DNA from: Tubulanus polymorphus | Lineage: Eukaryota; Nemertea; Palaeonemertea; Tubulaniformes; Tubulanidae | Assembly (NCBI RefSeq): GCF_964204645.1 | Contig: NC_134027.1 | Coordinates: 16,542,485-16,606,484, forward strand | DNA: 64,000 bases | Direction: 5' to 3' | Part shown: in pieces, positions 22,747-32,098 of the stretch | Numbering within the stretch: the first letter of the stretch is position 1 | Layout of the letters: each line of letters begins with the position of its first letter | Program-made: the position numbers and the translations under genes | The notes under the pieces: model-generated | Databases searched by the model: none | What the model was told of the DNA's origin: nothing | The model's input: the letters and a program-made list of their open reading frames with translations, nothing else

Positions 22747-23358
22747 TTATTTTATAAATTTATATTCATACGGAAATTGTAGTCTCAGTAATAATTTTGA
22801 ACCTTTATTATTCTTTAATTTATTCATATATTCATCGTGTAATTCAGTAGGTATAATTTGATTTTCTTCCAATGATTGTTGCATAGATTTTTTATCTTTG
22901 TTATAAAATAAAACTAGAAATCTTATATTCTCCCTAAAGTCTTTAACAATTGAATTATATTTTTGATTTAAAACCCATGTTGTTATCCCGAAATGTCTCC
23001 CAGAGAAAGCTAGATAACATAACTCACTTTCTCTCACTTTTGAATCATGTAAATTTGCGCAATCATCTATAATGAATAATGTATTTGACCCTTTATAAGT
23101 ATCAATTGCTATTTTTATACAATTATCTAAATTTTCTTTTACTGTTTTAGGATCTAATATAATAAACTTTTTCATCTTAACTATATCTCTATTATATGTT
23201 TTATTCATTTCATAAGTAGGACAGAATAATATTATATTATCAAAATGATTCTTATAAATAGTTTCTAACAAGTCTAATATGAAATGTGTTTTACCACAAT
23301 TGGTTACTCCAGTTATTAACATATTATGAGGTTCAAATATAAATAAATCTTTATTCAT
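22747..23358 (-). CDS. A32/FtsK-HerA-like DNA-packaging ATPase (203 aa)
   Basis: Intact frame with a Walker A loop GVTNCGKTHF near the N-terminus and a Walker B strand TLFIIDDC about residue 95. A sensor-like asparagine/glutamine motif lies in WVLNQKY. The compact length and order match the genome-packaging ATPases of Polintons, virophages and the poxvirus A32 family. It would pump DNA into a preformed capsid. The start codon overlaps the end of the integrase gene by 8 nt (ATGAATAA) and is preceded by AAAATAA. P2 has a frameshifted copy at 53930-54525. Confidence 0.88.
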   Translation of the reverse strand: MNKDLFIFEPHNMLITGVTNCGKTHFILDLLETIYKNHFDNIILFCPTYEMNKTYNRDIVKMKKFIILDPKTVKENLDNCIKIAIDTYKGSNTLFIIDDCANLHDSKVRESELCYLAFSGRHFGITTWVLNQKYNSIVKDFRENIRFLVLFYNKDKKSMQQSLEENQIIPTELHDEYMNKLKNNKGSKLLLRLQFPYEYKFIK

Positions 23359-24475
23359 TTATTCTTTTAATTTTACTAGATAAAATCCATTCATTAAATT
23401 TATCATCATATCCTTTATATTTCACCAAAGAATACTTTTTTCCTTTAAGAGTTTTTGTTTTCAATACTTTTTCTATTTTGTATTCTATTTCATCTGGATT
23501 TGGTACAAGTGATAATTCTTGTTCATAGAAATAACCTAATATTTCTTCATCTTTTAGATCTTCTAATTTATAAACAAAAGGTTTAGTTAATATTATCTTT
23601 TTAATTTTAAATATTTCTTCTGTAAAATTTGGAGTATAACCTTTATAAAAGGTTTTTCTATATTTAGATATTCTTACGTGTTGTCCTATTTTAAATTTAG
23701 GTTCACCGAAATCGTGTGTAACAAACGCACCATATAAATTATTCCAAACTATTTCCGAATTATCTTCTTTTCTAGCTTGTATAGGTTTCATATTTATAGA
23801 ACTATGTTTAGAATTATTATAACCTTTCACTAAATCATCTAATATATTTATAGACTCATCGATATATTTATATGTTTCATTAGCAGTAAAATATTTCCAC
23901 ATTCTAGTTTTCAATGTTTTATTAAATCTTTCTATAATAGATGCTTTTTTGTCTGAGTGTGTTGAAAAATATTTTACATCGTTATCAGATAATAGTTTTT
24001 TAAAATGTTTGTTATAAAATTCCTTACCTTCATCAAATTGTATCTTATCTGGAATAGCTTCTTTAAATATAGATTTAAAAGCATTTGTCACTTCTATACC
24101 AGTTTTATTTTTGATCGGAATTGACCATGCGTATCTACCGAATATGTCTATAACATTCAGTATCCAGAAATATCCTTTGTTGTATTCTTCTAAGTTCTTC
24201 ATATCAATTAAATCTGCTTGCCATTGTTGATCGATATATGAAACCATAACATTCCTTGTTAAATAAGTTTCATCCATTTTCCTGTGGATTTGATATGTTG
24301 GTTGATTTTGTAACCATGATTTCAATTCACTATATTTTATACCACCATGTGGGTGCCGTACGGCACCATCACTATTATCAGATTTAATTTTATTCCATAA
24401 TTCTGAAACGTTAGAATATGATACTTCACTCTCTGGGTTATAATATAAATCTCTTAAACATTGTTCTTTTTTCAT
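23351..24475 (-). CDS. Retrovirus-like integrase with C-terminal chromodomain (374 aa)
   Basis: Intact frame. The rve core is recognisable by WQADLIDM (first acidic residue), FDEGKEFYN (second) and SIIERFNKTLK (glutamate), giving the D-D-E triad of DNA-cutting and joining enzymes. YNNSKHSSINMKP is the usual segment after the core. Residues from about 330 on (YKIEKVLKTK...YLVKYKGYDDKFNEW-like) form a chromodomain, which in related integrases steers insertion to modified histones. Polinton integrases place the element with 6-bp target duplications. P1's copy carries an in-frame GAVRHPHG insert at about 24343-24367 that P2 lacks. The gene starts 7 nt after the end of its upstream neighbour. Confidence 0.92.
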   Translation of the reverse strand: MKKEQCLRDLYYNPESEVSYSNVSELWNKIKSDNSDGAVRHPHGGIKYSELKSWLQNQPTYQIHRKMDETYLTRNVMVSYIDQQWQADLIDMKNLEEYNKGYFWILNVIDIFGRYAWSIPIKNKTGIEVTNAFKSIFKEAIPDKIQFDEGKEFYNKHFKKLLSDNDVKYFSTHSDKKASIIERFNKTLKTRMWKYFTANETYKYIDESINILDDLVKGYNNSKHSSINMKPIQARKEDNSEIVWNNLYGAFVTHDFGEPKFKIGQHVRISKYRKTFYKGYTPNFTEEIFKIKKIILTKPFVYKLEDLKDEEILGYFYEQELSLVPNPDEIEYKIEKVLKTKTLKGKKYSLVKYKGYDDKFNEWILSSKIKRINE

Positions 24476-24481
24476 TCTATT

Positions 24482-24853
24482 TTAATCCATTAATAATAAT
24501 TTAGATTTAGTTTCAATGGCTTTATGATTTGACTTATTTTCTGGTATAATATGTTTCCGATTGTCATTGGAATCATATTTATCATCAGATTTGAACTTTG
24601 ATTTATATATTACACCGGATAATATAATAACTGTTACTAATCCAATTGTAATATATAATTTATAATTACTTCCAGCATTAGAAGAATCAGATGGATTATT
24701 ATTTGAATCAATATCAGATAAAGTCTGTGATTCATTTATATCAGTTAATTTCTTTTTCTTAGCTTTTTTTAATTCTGAAGATCTTTTACCTAATTCTCTT
24801 GCCCATTTAATTTGTTTCTCGGATCTAGCCTTTTTCTTAACTCCATCACTCAT
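24482..24853 (-). CDS. Small basic membrane protein (123 aa)
   Basis: Intact frame. A strongly basic N-terminus (KQIKWARELGKRS followed by Lys runs), an Asp/Ser/Asn linker and one membrane segment (LYITIGLVTVIILSGVIY), then a charged tail. I do not recognise a named family; the arrangement suggests a virion or assembly membrane protein with a DNA-binding-like basic side. Its ATG overlaps the stop of the next gene upstream by 8 nt (ATGAGTGA). P2 keeps a shifted copy at 56750-57112. Confidence 0.7.
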   Translation of the reverse strand: MSDGVKKKARSEKQIKWARELGKRSSELKKAKKKKLTDINESQTLSDIDSNNNPSDSSNAGSNYKLYITIGLVTVIILSGVIYKSKFKSDDKYDSNDNRKHIIPENKSNHKAIETKSKLLLMD

Positions 24854-25448
24854 TTATTTTAGTTAATTTTTGTTCTGATTCATTTTTTGTTTCGACGTTT
24901 GGTTGTAGTACATCTGTTTCGTTCTTACCTGATTTATATTCCATAGGCTTGATATTCGAAAATGTTATGACGCCAGTAGAAATTAATGTCATAACCGATC
25001 CTAATTGAAATGAAGCATATCCGACCCATTTTTGTAATTCAGTCATAACTAAGTAGTCATTTTTCAAATCACTATATAATTTATTTTCATCATCAATTGG
25101 TATTAACTGGTTACATAACTTAGAATAACATTTGACAATACCATTCGAAATAGAATCATTTATTTTAGCTAATCTAGCTTCTTCATAAATCTTAAAATAT
25201 TTTATTACTTTATCTGGTTTCATAGAGTCTAGTTCTTGAAAAGTAATGATTCTATTTAAAAACTCCTTAGATTTCCCACCAGCAATCAATAATTCAAGAT
25301 GATGCTTACAATATAAATAGTATTCATAATCTATATTGTTATTAACTTGAATAGAATTAGAAACAACTGTATCTTTATTATCACTTATACCTAAATCATC
25401 TAATGTCTTTTCAATATCAATACTATTCTTATTAGATTTCTTTGACAT
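24846..25448 (-). CDS. Conserved Polinton protein of unknown function (200 aa)
   Basis: Intact frame, start ATG at 25448 after CTAATATAA. Mostly helical, charged, with a conserved centre (HHLELLIAGGKSKEF...KPDKVIKYFKIYEEARL) and one hydrophobic stretch near residue 150 (GSVMTLISTGVITF) that could cross or dip into a membrane. The C-terminus ends K-I-N-E because those codons also carry the start signal of the next gene. The P2 copy (57101-57658) has no stop or shift in 185 codons, which suggests this protein was kept under selection longer than its neighbours. I cannot assign a function. Confidence 0.7.
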   Translation of the reverse strand: MSKKSNKNSIDIEKTLDDLGISDNKDTVVSNSIQVNNNIDYEYYLYCKHHLELLIAGGKSKEFLNRIITFQELDSMKPDKVIKYFKIYEEARLAKINDSISNGIVKCYSKLCNQLIPIDDENKLYSDLKNDYLVMTELQKWVGYASFQLGSVMTLISTGVITFSNIKPMEYKSGKNETDVLQPNVETKNESEQKLTKINE

Positions 25449-25694
25449 TTATATTAGAGAAAAAAAGCAAAAAAAATATTATAAGTATTCTTCAAATGAT
25501 ACTAGTATCTCTTTGGGTTAATACTAGTTAGTTAAAGGTAAAGAATTTTAGTATTAGTTATTGTTTTTTTAGTATTTTTTATTTGTGATATAAAGTATTC
25601 TTTTTTGAAAAGAAAATATTAAAAATATAATAGAAATAATAGCTAGTTGAAGTTATGTAATTTTTATTATATTTTATTTAAAATCTATTATTCT
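25449..25694. promoter_or_regulatory. AT-rich spacer between 200-aa gene and HNH gene
   Basis: About 245 bp, T-rich towards the start codon at 25448 (minus strand reads a T/C run, then TATAAATG). It contains ACTAGTATC / ATACTAGTTAG inverted motifs. The equivalent P2 spacer (57659-57900) keeps ACTAG motifs and the T-rich run, so a promoter function is plausible. Confidence 0.4.
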
Positions 25695-26360
25695 TCAACC
25701 ACTCATTAAAGACTCAACATATTGTTCATTATTTGGATCATTGTTCCATAATTCAATGAATTTCTTTGCTTTATCTAATTGATTCAAATATAACTGTATA
25801 TCTAGTTTATTAGATTTAATTATGTTTTCTTTCTTTTCAAGAGGTCTTAAATTCTTCCAGCACCAGATTAGCTTCTTATTATAATCATCACTCATGTCAA
25901 ATTTAGATATTGGTAACACGTGATCGATATGGTAATAATCCCCATAATTATCTATATTCATTTTATCATCGAATTGAAATATAATCCATGATTTGAGAAA
26001 TTCATCTGAACAACCCAACAAATTAGATAATGTTTCTGAATGTGTTTCTTTGTTGAATAATTGTGTTAATCTAGATCTTAAGCATTGTTTCAATCTAAAA
26101 TTAAGATCTGTTTGATATCTTCCTCTCATATATTCTGCCATATAATAATTATAATGTTCTATATTATCTTCTCGATATTGTTTGGTATATAGTTTAGTAC
26201 AAGTTTTACAGCAATATTGAAAACCATCTTTGCTAATCTTACGCTTACTAAATTCTGTTAATGATTTATCTAATTCACACTTAGAACACTTCTTGTAATA
26301 TATATTTATAACACCAGTGTTATTTGTAATATTGATAGTTTGTGGTTGTTCTGATTCCAT
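25695..26360 (-). CDS. HNH endonuclease with zinc ribbon (221 aa)
   Basis: Intact frame. The N-terminus has two CxxC pairs (CSKCELDKS... and CCKTC) spaced like a zinc ribbon. The C-terminal half holds YHIDHVLPISKFD, then WKNLRPLEKKENIIKSNK, the order of an HNH/beta-beta-alpha metal nuclease of the kind common in phages, giant viruses and virophages. It may act as a free homing-type nuclease or in DNA replication/repair. The last 25 or so residues (KKFIELWNNDPNNEQYVES) are nearly the same as the end of the zinc-finger protein at 27240-27476. The P2 copy is cut off just after the HVLPISK motif by element X. Confidence 0.82.
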   Translation of the reverse strand: MESEQPQTINITNNTGVINIYYKKCSKCELDKSLTEFSKRKISKDGFQYCCKTCTKLYTKQYREDNIEHYNYYMAEYMRGRYQTDLNFRLKQCLRSRLTQLFNKETHSETLSNLLGCSDEFLKSWIIFQFDDKMNIDNYGDYYHIDHVLPISKFDMSDDYNKKLIWCWKNLRPLEKKENIIKSNKLDIQLYLNQLDKAKKFIELWNNDPNNEQYVESLMSG

Positions 26361-26389
26361 TTATTATACATATTTTTTTACTAAATTGG

Positions 26390-27239
26390 TTAATAATTTT
26401 AGAATCCTCTTCCATTTCTTCGACCAACGTCATCTTTTTTCATTCTTCGTTGCTTTTGATAAGTCGTTTCGGTTCCTTGATATCTAAATCATACCAGTTA
26501 CAATACCCGCGTCACATGCGGCCATTTATGGCCGGTTTTGCTTAATGCGTATGCGTTAATCATAATAGAAACGACTGAACATAAAAATTCACCAAACAGA
26601 TTTACACAATACATTATACAAGTTGTTCGGCCGTTTCTTCCAATACATCATTTGATTTCTATAAATACAATTTATAATTACAAACATTTTTTCAATTGCT
26701 GGTAAATATTTAACTATATCAACAAATGTTAAACTTAATCATTGGAGTCTTAATGTTTTTGAAATTCGTACATAGTTTCTTCGTCGATCTTTTGGCGATT
26801 CTATTGGTTTGATATCCATTGCTGTTGATTCCCCAGTCAGAAAGAGTATCTTGAGTTTCTCTATCGCTTCTTGAAGCGTATGATGTTTTATTAATCTAAA
26901 AGATCTTAGTGGTAACTCTAGCTATCTGAAAGATATACTAAATACACTTAAATATATCTAAAGGTTTCATATTTAATAGCCTTAATAACTACAAAAAACA
27001 GTACTTACATTTAGATTTATAATTGTAAACTATAAACTCCTAATTTCGTTTCGAGAGATAGAATATCCTGAGCACAATATTACAGCGTATATTCATTTCT
27101 TGCCACGTCATCTGGTTCCGGTTCTAGAGTGTTCTCTCTCTGCACGTTTGTAATAATGAGTCATAAGTCTCGGCGTCATAGTAACAGCTGTGAATTTATA
27201 GATTTATTCCATAGCTCTTTGCATGGAATGTATATAGGC
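26390..27239. mobile_element. Degenerate copy of unassigned element X (P1)
   Basis: Sequence foreign to the Polinton, related to 57911-59337 in P2. Shared landmarks are GATAAGTCRTTTCGG near the left and CCTTAATAAC...GTACTTACATTTAGA near the right. On the minus strand, fragments resemble the 193-aa X protein of P2 (an AMDIKPIESPK-like piece near 26810 and a VKYLPAIEKMF-like piece near 26700) but no long frame remains. It sits where P2 has its polymerase B gene. Ends not resolved; no terminal inverted repeat identified. Confidence 0.5.
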
Positions 27240-27476
27240 TCAAATAGAATCATGTTCTAGTATAAACATCGGATCCTCAACGTATTGTTCATTATTTGGA
27301 TCATTATTCCATAATTCAATAAATTTCTTTCCCTTTGTTAACTGTTCTGAATATAACTGTAAATATTCTAGTTTCAATTTATTCTCTGAATGTGTTTTAG
27401 TTTTATTGTGTCTTGCTTTTTGGGATTTATCTAAATTGATATTACACGTTGGACAGTAGTACTTATTTGCTTCCAT
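27240..27476 (-). CDS. Short zinc-finger protein (78 aa), end-proximal gene of P1
   Basis: The ATG at 27476 lies just inside the foldback end. The N-terminus is one C2H2-like finger (YYCPTCNINLDKSQKARHNKTKTH), similar to those of the 21143 gene. The rest ends in KKFIELWNNDPNNEQYVE, shared with the HNH protein. It looks like a finger fused to a stray HNH tail after loss of intervening sequence, so it may be a deletion product rather than a normal gene. The start context (TATTAAAATGGA) matches the first start codon in P2 at 38078. Confidence 0.55.
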   Translation of the reverse strand: MEANKYYCPTCNINLDKSQKARHNKTKTHSENKLKLEYLQLYSEQLTKGKKFIELWNNDPNNEQYVEDPMFILEHDSI

Positions 27477-27554
27477 TTTAATACTAAATTTTTTATTAAA
27501 ATTGATTTTAGAAGTTCAATGATTTAAATGTTATTCATTTATATGAATATTTTA

Positions 27555-27922
27555 AGAGTAATAGGGGTAATGGGCTTTCAAGCTAAAGGTTGAATGGTCG
27601 AGTTCATTAAAAACAAATATTAAAAGTAATTTAAAACTATAATATATTTTCATAACCGTGTGTATTTCAGTTGAACAATATTTGTGTATTGTAAATAAAT
27701 CAATTGGTCGCGGAGCGGAGCGGTAGCGAAGTGGAGCGACCAATTGATTTAATACAATATGCTTTTTAGATTATTGATATCTTAGAATAAATATTTAGTT
27801 TTTAATATAAAATGTGCACGGTTATGAAAATATATTATAGTTTTTAATTACTTTTAATGTTTTGTTTTTTAATGAGCTCGACCGTTCGACCTTTGATCTG
27901 AAAGCCCATTACCCCTATTACT
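27555..27922. repeat. 368-bp foldback at the right end of P1
   Basis: Long imperfect palindrome. The left arm starts AGTAATAGGGGTAATGGG (27555) and the right arm ends CCCATTACCCCTATTACT (27922). Inner matched pairs include CATAACCGTG / CACGGTTATG and TCAATTGGTCGC / GCGACCAATTGA around a 24-nt centre at about 27713-27736. P2 starts with a shorter foldback (37900-38020) that shares TTTCAAGCTAAAGGT and the inside flank CTTAAAA...TTCTAAAATCAATTTTA. I take the outer arm as the true element end. The polymerase-type gene expected inside is absent. Confidence 0.85.
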
Positions 27923-28339
27923 GATGGCTACAACGCTACACCTCACGGGGGTATTTCAGATATGACTCCCGAAGAGGCCGGAGAATCCCGAAATGAAGAA
28001 AGGTTACTGTTCGAAAATATCGGCAAATCCGAACCCCCTAAGAGCCCGTTCAAGCCAGGCGACAGCGTAAGGAAAAAGCTGAAAAGACCCGTGTTCAAAA
28101 AGGGTTACAAACAGATATGGGGCCAAACAGTCCACTCCCTCGCGTCTGTGGAAGGCTTAAAAGGGGTCCTCGATAATGGAGAATCAGCTAGGTTGGACGA
28201 TCTGCAACTAGTGATACCTCCAGCTGAAGAGAAGACGACGGTAGACGCTGTGTCCGTAGCCGACAAAGAGCACAAGATCAGAGCAGACTATCAAGCACAA
28301 GGAGGGTTTGTCACCCGAAGCGGTAATGCCCTCGAATAG
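27923..28339 (+). pseudogene. Polinton integrase, C-terminal fragment (GC-balanced element)
   Basis: The frame is open from exactly 27923, beginning D-G-Y-N-A-T-P-H-G-G-I, the segment that follows the catalytic core of rve integrases, so the gene is cut by the end of P1. Further on, FKPGDSVRKKL and FKKGYKQIWGQ...DNGESARLDDLQLV form the SH3-like DNA-binding C-domain found in Polinton integrases. The catalytic triad is missing. Codon use and GC content differ sharply from P1's own integrase, showing a separate family. It converges on the polymerase B gene 17 bp away. Confidence 0.8.
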
Positions 28340-28356
28340 CAGGTACAGCCTGCGAT

Positions 28357-31300
28357 CTAAAGCTCGTTGAGCAATTCCTCGACGTACTCGTCCAACGGAG
28401 TCCTGGCATTTTTGTGGCCGTAAGCGAGCGTAGCGATACCATCATCGGCGATCCACCTCTTACTGTCGAAGGGACTGAGACTCTGCTTTGTCATACGCAG
28501 GCCGTACATTTTGTGACCCTCGCTTCTCAGCATATTCATTCCGTGCTGGAAGACCTTCTTGTGGAACAGACATTCCTTGTATTGCTCGTGGCGGATCTGT
28601 TTCTTCACCACGTTCTTTTTCACACCCTTGGCCTTCTTGATGTTAGTCTGATCGGCTTTTAAGATGCTGTACATCTTCGGTCTGAGCCCGACGTACTCTT
28701 GGATGGGTGTACCTGCGCACTCGTCTTTCATCTTACCTAGAACCTTCTTGTTGACGTTGCTATGCAGCGGGTGATTTCCCTGGTAATCGCTAGTATCGTA
28801 ATGGTCGTTGTTCGATTCCATGTCTTCGTAGATGTCTTCCGTCTCAATCTCTAGCAGAAGACTGTCGGTGTCAGTGTACAGCAATCGAGTACGATCGCCG
28901 TATACCTGTTTCATGTGGTTATAGTAGAAGTCGTACATCAGCAGCTTGCTGAGATCGAGCACAGACATCCCTACGTAAACGGGCCTATTCAGGTACAGAT
29001 TAGTCTTGTACATGTGCATCGCGGCAAGATCGTCGTCAAACACCTTGGACCTGGCGAAGTTCGGCTTGGCTATCAACTTCCTCAACCTGTCTTCCTCGTT
29101 TGATCTGACAAGCTTCACGTCTACACTGCGTCTAAGATTTTCCATGGTCTTGCCGAATACGGAGTTATTCATCAGCTTGTACAGGTCCTTCTCGAAGTCG
29201 CTGGCTGCTAGCTTTCTTAGTTTTGTGTTCAGTCTTATATACGGCTCCATCCACGGCGATTGGTCGAATTCGAGGGCGCGATGAATCTTTGTGAGCTTCA
29301 GTCCTAGCTCCAGGTACAACTTAAGGTTCCTGTAATGAACGACGTATCTCTCCTTGTTGCGGAGATTAGGCACCAGTTTTTCCGTTTCGGTCGAACCCCC
29401 CAGTCTTCCTAACAGATCTTGCTGGTACTGCGACATCCAAGCTTCTTGAACCTTAAGCCTTTCCGGTGCCAGTGGGTACTCGTTGTGCGAGTCGTGCAGC
29501 CCCCTGGGGTATTCCAAGTCTACCTCTAGAATGTATTCTTTCTCTGCGTCATCCGGATGTCCCGATACATTGAGTTCTTGCGGCCTTTCAACCCACTCGA
29601 ATCCGCCCGTTGGCAGGTGTTGCGACATAGCCCAGCCATATAAGTTATTCGCGTCAAGGTACATTATGTGTGTCGTCGGCTTCTTTGGATCGTGACCGGG
29701 AACCAAAGGATTGTTGGCCCTGCAGTGGCGTTTGCTGACCATGGAAATGCCACCTCGCAGACCCTTTTCGATGAATAAGAACTGGTCGTAGTCCATTAAG
29801 AGCTCTAGTTTAACCTCTGTTTTCTTAAGTAGAGCGTCCCAGCTAAGACCCGGGCTGGTGTAATACTGTGCGGGATCTAGGCCGTACTGCTTCACGCAAA
29901 TGGACCTGAAATTCTCGAATACATCGGCGAGAAGAACCGTATCGGTCCTCAGATAGAGGTCGTGGTAGTCACCCATAGTACGGCAGTGAAACGTGGCCCA
30001 TACCTTTTGCGCGTGGGCAGTCTTGATCGCTGATTCCCGCCTCTGATAGCTTGCTGTAGAAGGCTCCTTTTGACGGACGCTGGGTATCCTGGAATTTCTC
30101 CCAACTGTCCATGTACTCGTATGGGTATACGCCCTTTCTCAGTAACAGCTCTAGTTTTTCGGGTACAGGTTCGGCCGCGGCTGTCAGCGTAAAGCTCCCC
30201 TTAGCGGCTGACGCAACCAGTCTGTCAAGTGGGGCCAGCAAGAACTGCACAGAATCGATGAACCGCAAATTACCGAGACTGAATGAGATGTACTTCTCCA
30301 TGTTATTCGGGATGCACGTTATCTTTCCTTCAGTCCGACCGATTGCCTGCATGATGAGATGAGAGTCGTAACCGCGGAGGTTGTGAAACACGACCGGTAT
30401 AGGCGTGTATTTCGCGGACAGTCGCAACTTGAGATTGCACTCGTTGTGGGCCGGGCCCCGGTAGTCACCCGTTATGTGATCGTGATCCCTGACCCGATCC
30501 TCATAGAGTGGTTTGTCGCATACGTAGCAATTTTCCGCTTCCTCGAATGACGTTTGCTCCTCCCGAGTAGTTGCCATAGGCGCGGGATGGGCGAGCACGC
30601 CCTTGATTTTCTCCTCTTCCCCTTGGAGGTGCTGAAGGAATACCGCCGCAGCGTCTTGGCCTCTATAAAGGACGGGTGGTTCGTGTTTACCGTCGCTTCT
30701 CACTACCACGTACGAGAACCCGCACGCCTCGTGAAGTTGAGTCTTTTCGCTACCTTTCTGGTTCGGGTTCCTTCCGGGGCCCTCGAATTTGGTTGTAATG
30801 GCTTCGAAGTCGGCATAGATGACGAACGGAATCTTGAGCTGCTTGTGATGATTGGTGAACCGCAGCACTTTGTCCTCCTCCGAGGGCATACTGGTACGCA
30901 TCGGACGTCCGTTGACTCCTCGACAATCTGACCTGTGCCTCTCCAGGAGATCTTCTCTGGTGAAACAATGAAGGCACCGCTCGCAGAAGTGTTTCCTCCC
31001 TTCAAACTTACTCTGGGTGAACAACAGGCGATTGAGGTCTTTGATCCATGTGTAATGCTGTTTCTCACCGCTCTCTACGAGTAGCAAGTTAATTCTAGGA
31101 ATGGGGGCCGGGCCATCGCTGATATGCAGTGGGTACACGCCTTTGTCATACCCGAACACGTTGATTGCCAGTCCGTTTTGTCGTTCGACCATAGGAATCT
31201 GACTCAATGGTGTTGGTGAATCGATGCCTGTAAAGTCATGCTGGTCCCAGTGATTCGCATACTTCGATGGCCTTTGGGGGTCTCTCTCTACGGGGTATTT

Positions 31301-32023
31301 CGAGGCCAGTATTGACCACTTAAGGCAGTGATCATCTCTATTTTTGACATTTACGACGGCGTGTCTTCTCTTGACTGCGACGGGGAGGTCGATATAAGAA
31401 CCGCCTCTCAACGGTTGATATCTGGCGATATTCAGGAATAGTTCGACTACCCTCTCTACAGCCCATCCGGAACCTTCTCTCATATAATTCTCAATACTCT
31501 GTAAAACCCTAGCTTCAGCTTTACCCAACTCCTCATTTATGTTAGCCGCCTTCGATAGAACGTATTGCTTTGACCAGAAGGGCGGCTCGACGTGCGCATA
31601 GGTGCCGTCGTTCTTCTCCTTCCTCAACGAAACCCGCAGAGCAATGGAGAATTTTACACCCTTAAGGTCAATGATCTCCTCGACTAACTTCTCCCTTACA
31701 TTGTTCCGCTGCTCGCGCAAGAATATCGACGGATCAGTCACATCGGTGGCTGGTCTCAAAACCCAGGCCCTCAGATAATTTTGGATAGCAAACGGGGCCC
31801 TATGAAACGCGGGTTCTGGCTCCGGTAGAATCTCATCCCAAATCGGATCATCGTCCGGTATAATGTTTTCTACCTTGTACTTGGGTTTTCTGGGGGCGGG
31901 TTTTGGCTTTCTCGGAGCAGGCGTCGGCCTGCGGGTCAACTGGTTGATGGCATCGGCATATGTTGCGACAGTAATCTGCCCGTCTCGAAGTAAATCGGTC
32001 AGACTTTTTACCGCGCTGTCCAT
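28357..32023 (-). pseudogene. Protein-primed DNA polymerase B of a GC-balanced Polinton, one frameshift
   Basis: Two frames (32023-29969 and 29976-28357) encode consecutive parts of one polymerase of about 1,220 aa; a single-base shift near 30003-30012 separates them. Visible, in order: a long N-terminal region; a CERCLHC...H-x-S-D-C finger; exonuclease motif I YADFEA; an embedded endonuclease-VII-like block (CYVCDKPLYEDRVRDHDHITG...H-N-E-C-N); exonuclease motif HNLRGYDSHL; then, after the shift, GDYHDLYLRTD, polymerase motif A DANNLYG, motif B KLMNNSVFGKTMEN and motif C YTDTDS. These are hallmarks of Polinton pPolB, which copies the element from a terminal protein. An open frame extends upstream to 32098 without an ATG. 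Only one lesion in 3.7 kb suggests recent loss or a sequencing error. Confidence 0.88.
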
Positions 32024-32098
32024 TTTGCTTTCGCATATATGAGAAATGTATGTCTCTAAATGGAAATTTTTGGGGGGCCCCTCGACAGAAGTCGGCAC

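Larger units (their letters stand above)
17958..27922. mobile_element. AT-rich Polinton/Maverick-like element P1 (left-truncated)
   Basis: A roughly 10-kb virus-like element with a double-jelly-roll capsid protein, A32/FtsK-like packaging ATPase, chromodomain integrase, HNH nuclease and several small membrane proteins: the Polinton/adintovirus signature. Rightward genes (17958-22302) converge on leftward genes (22747-27476). The left end is missing: homology to the second element P2 starts in the middle of the small anchor-protein gene. The right end is a foldback ending at 27922 whose outermost bases read 5'-AGTAAT on the minus strand, consistent with Polinton ends starting AG. The DNA polymerase B expected near the right end is absent here, apparently replaced by element X and a zinc-finger gene. 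Base composition is markedly AT-rich compared with the DNA beyond 27923. Confidence 0.88.

Noticed and set aside
28357-32098. Two separate polymerase genes
   Set aside because: The motifs are in order across the two frames and the join is a single-base shift, so this is one broken gene.
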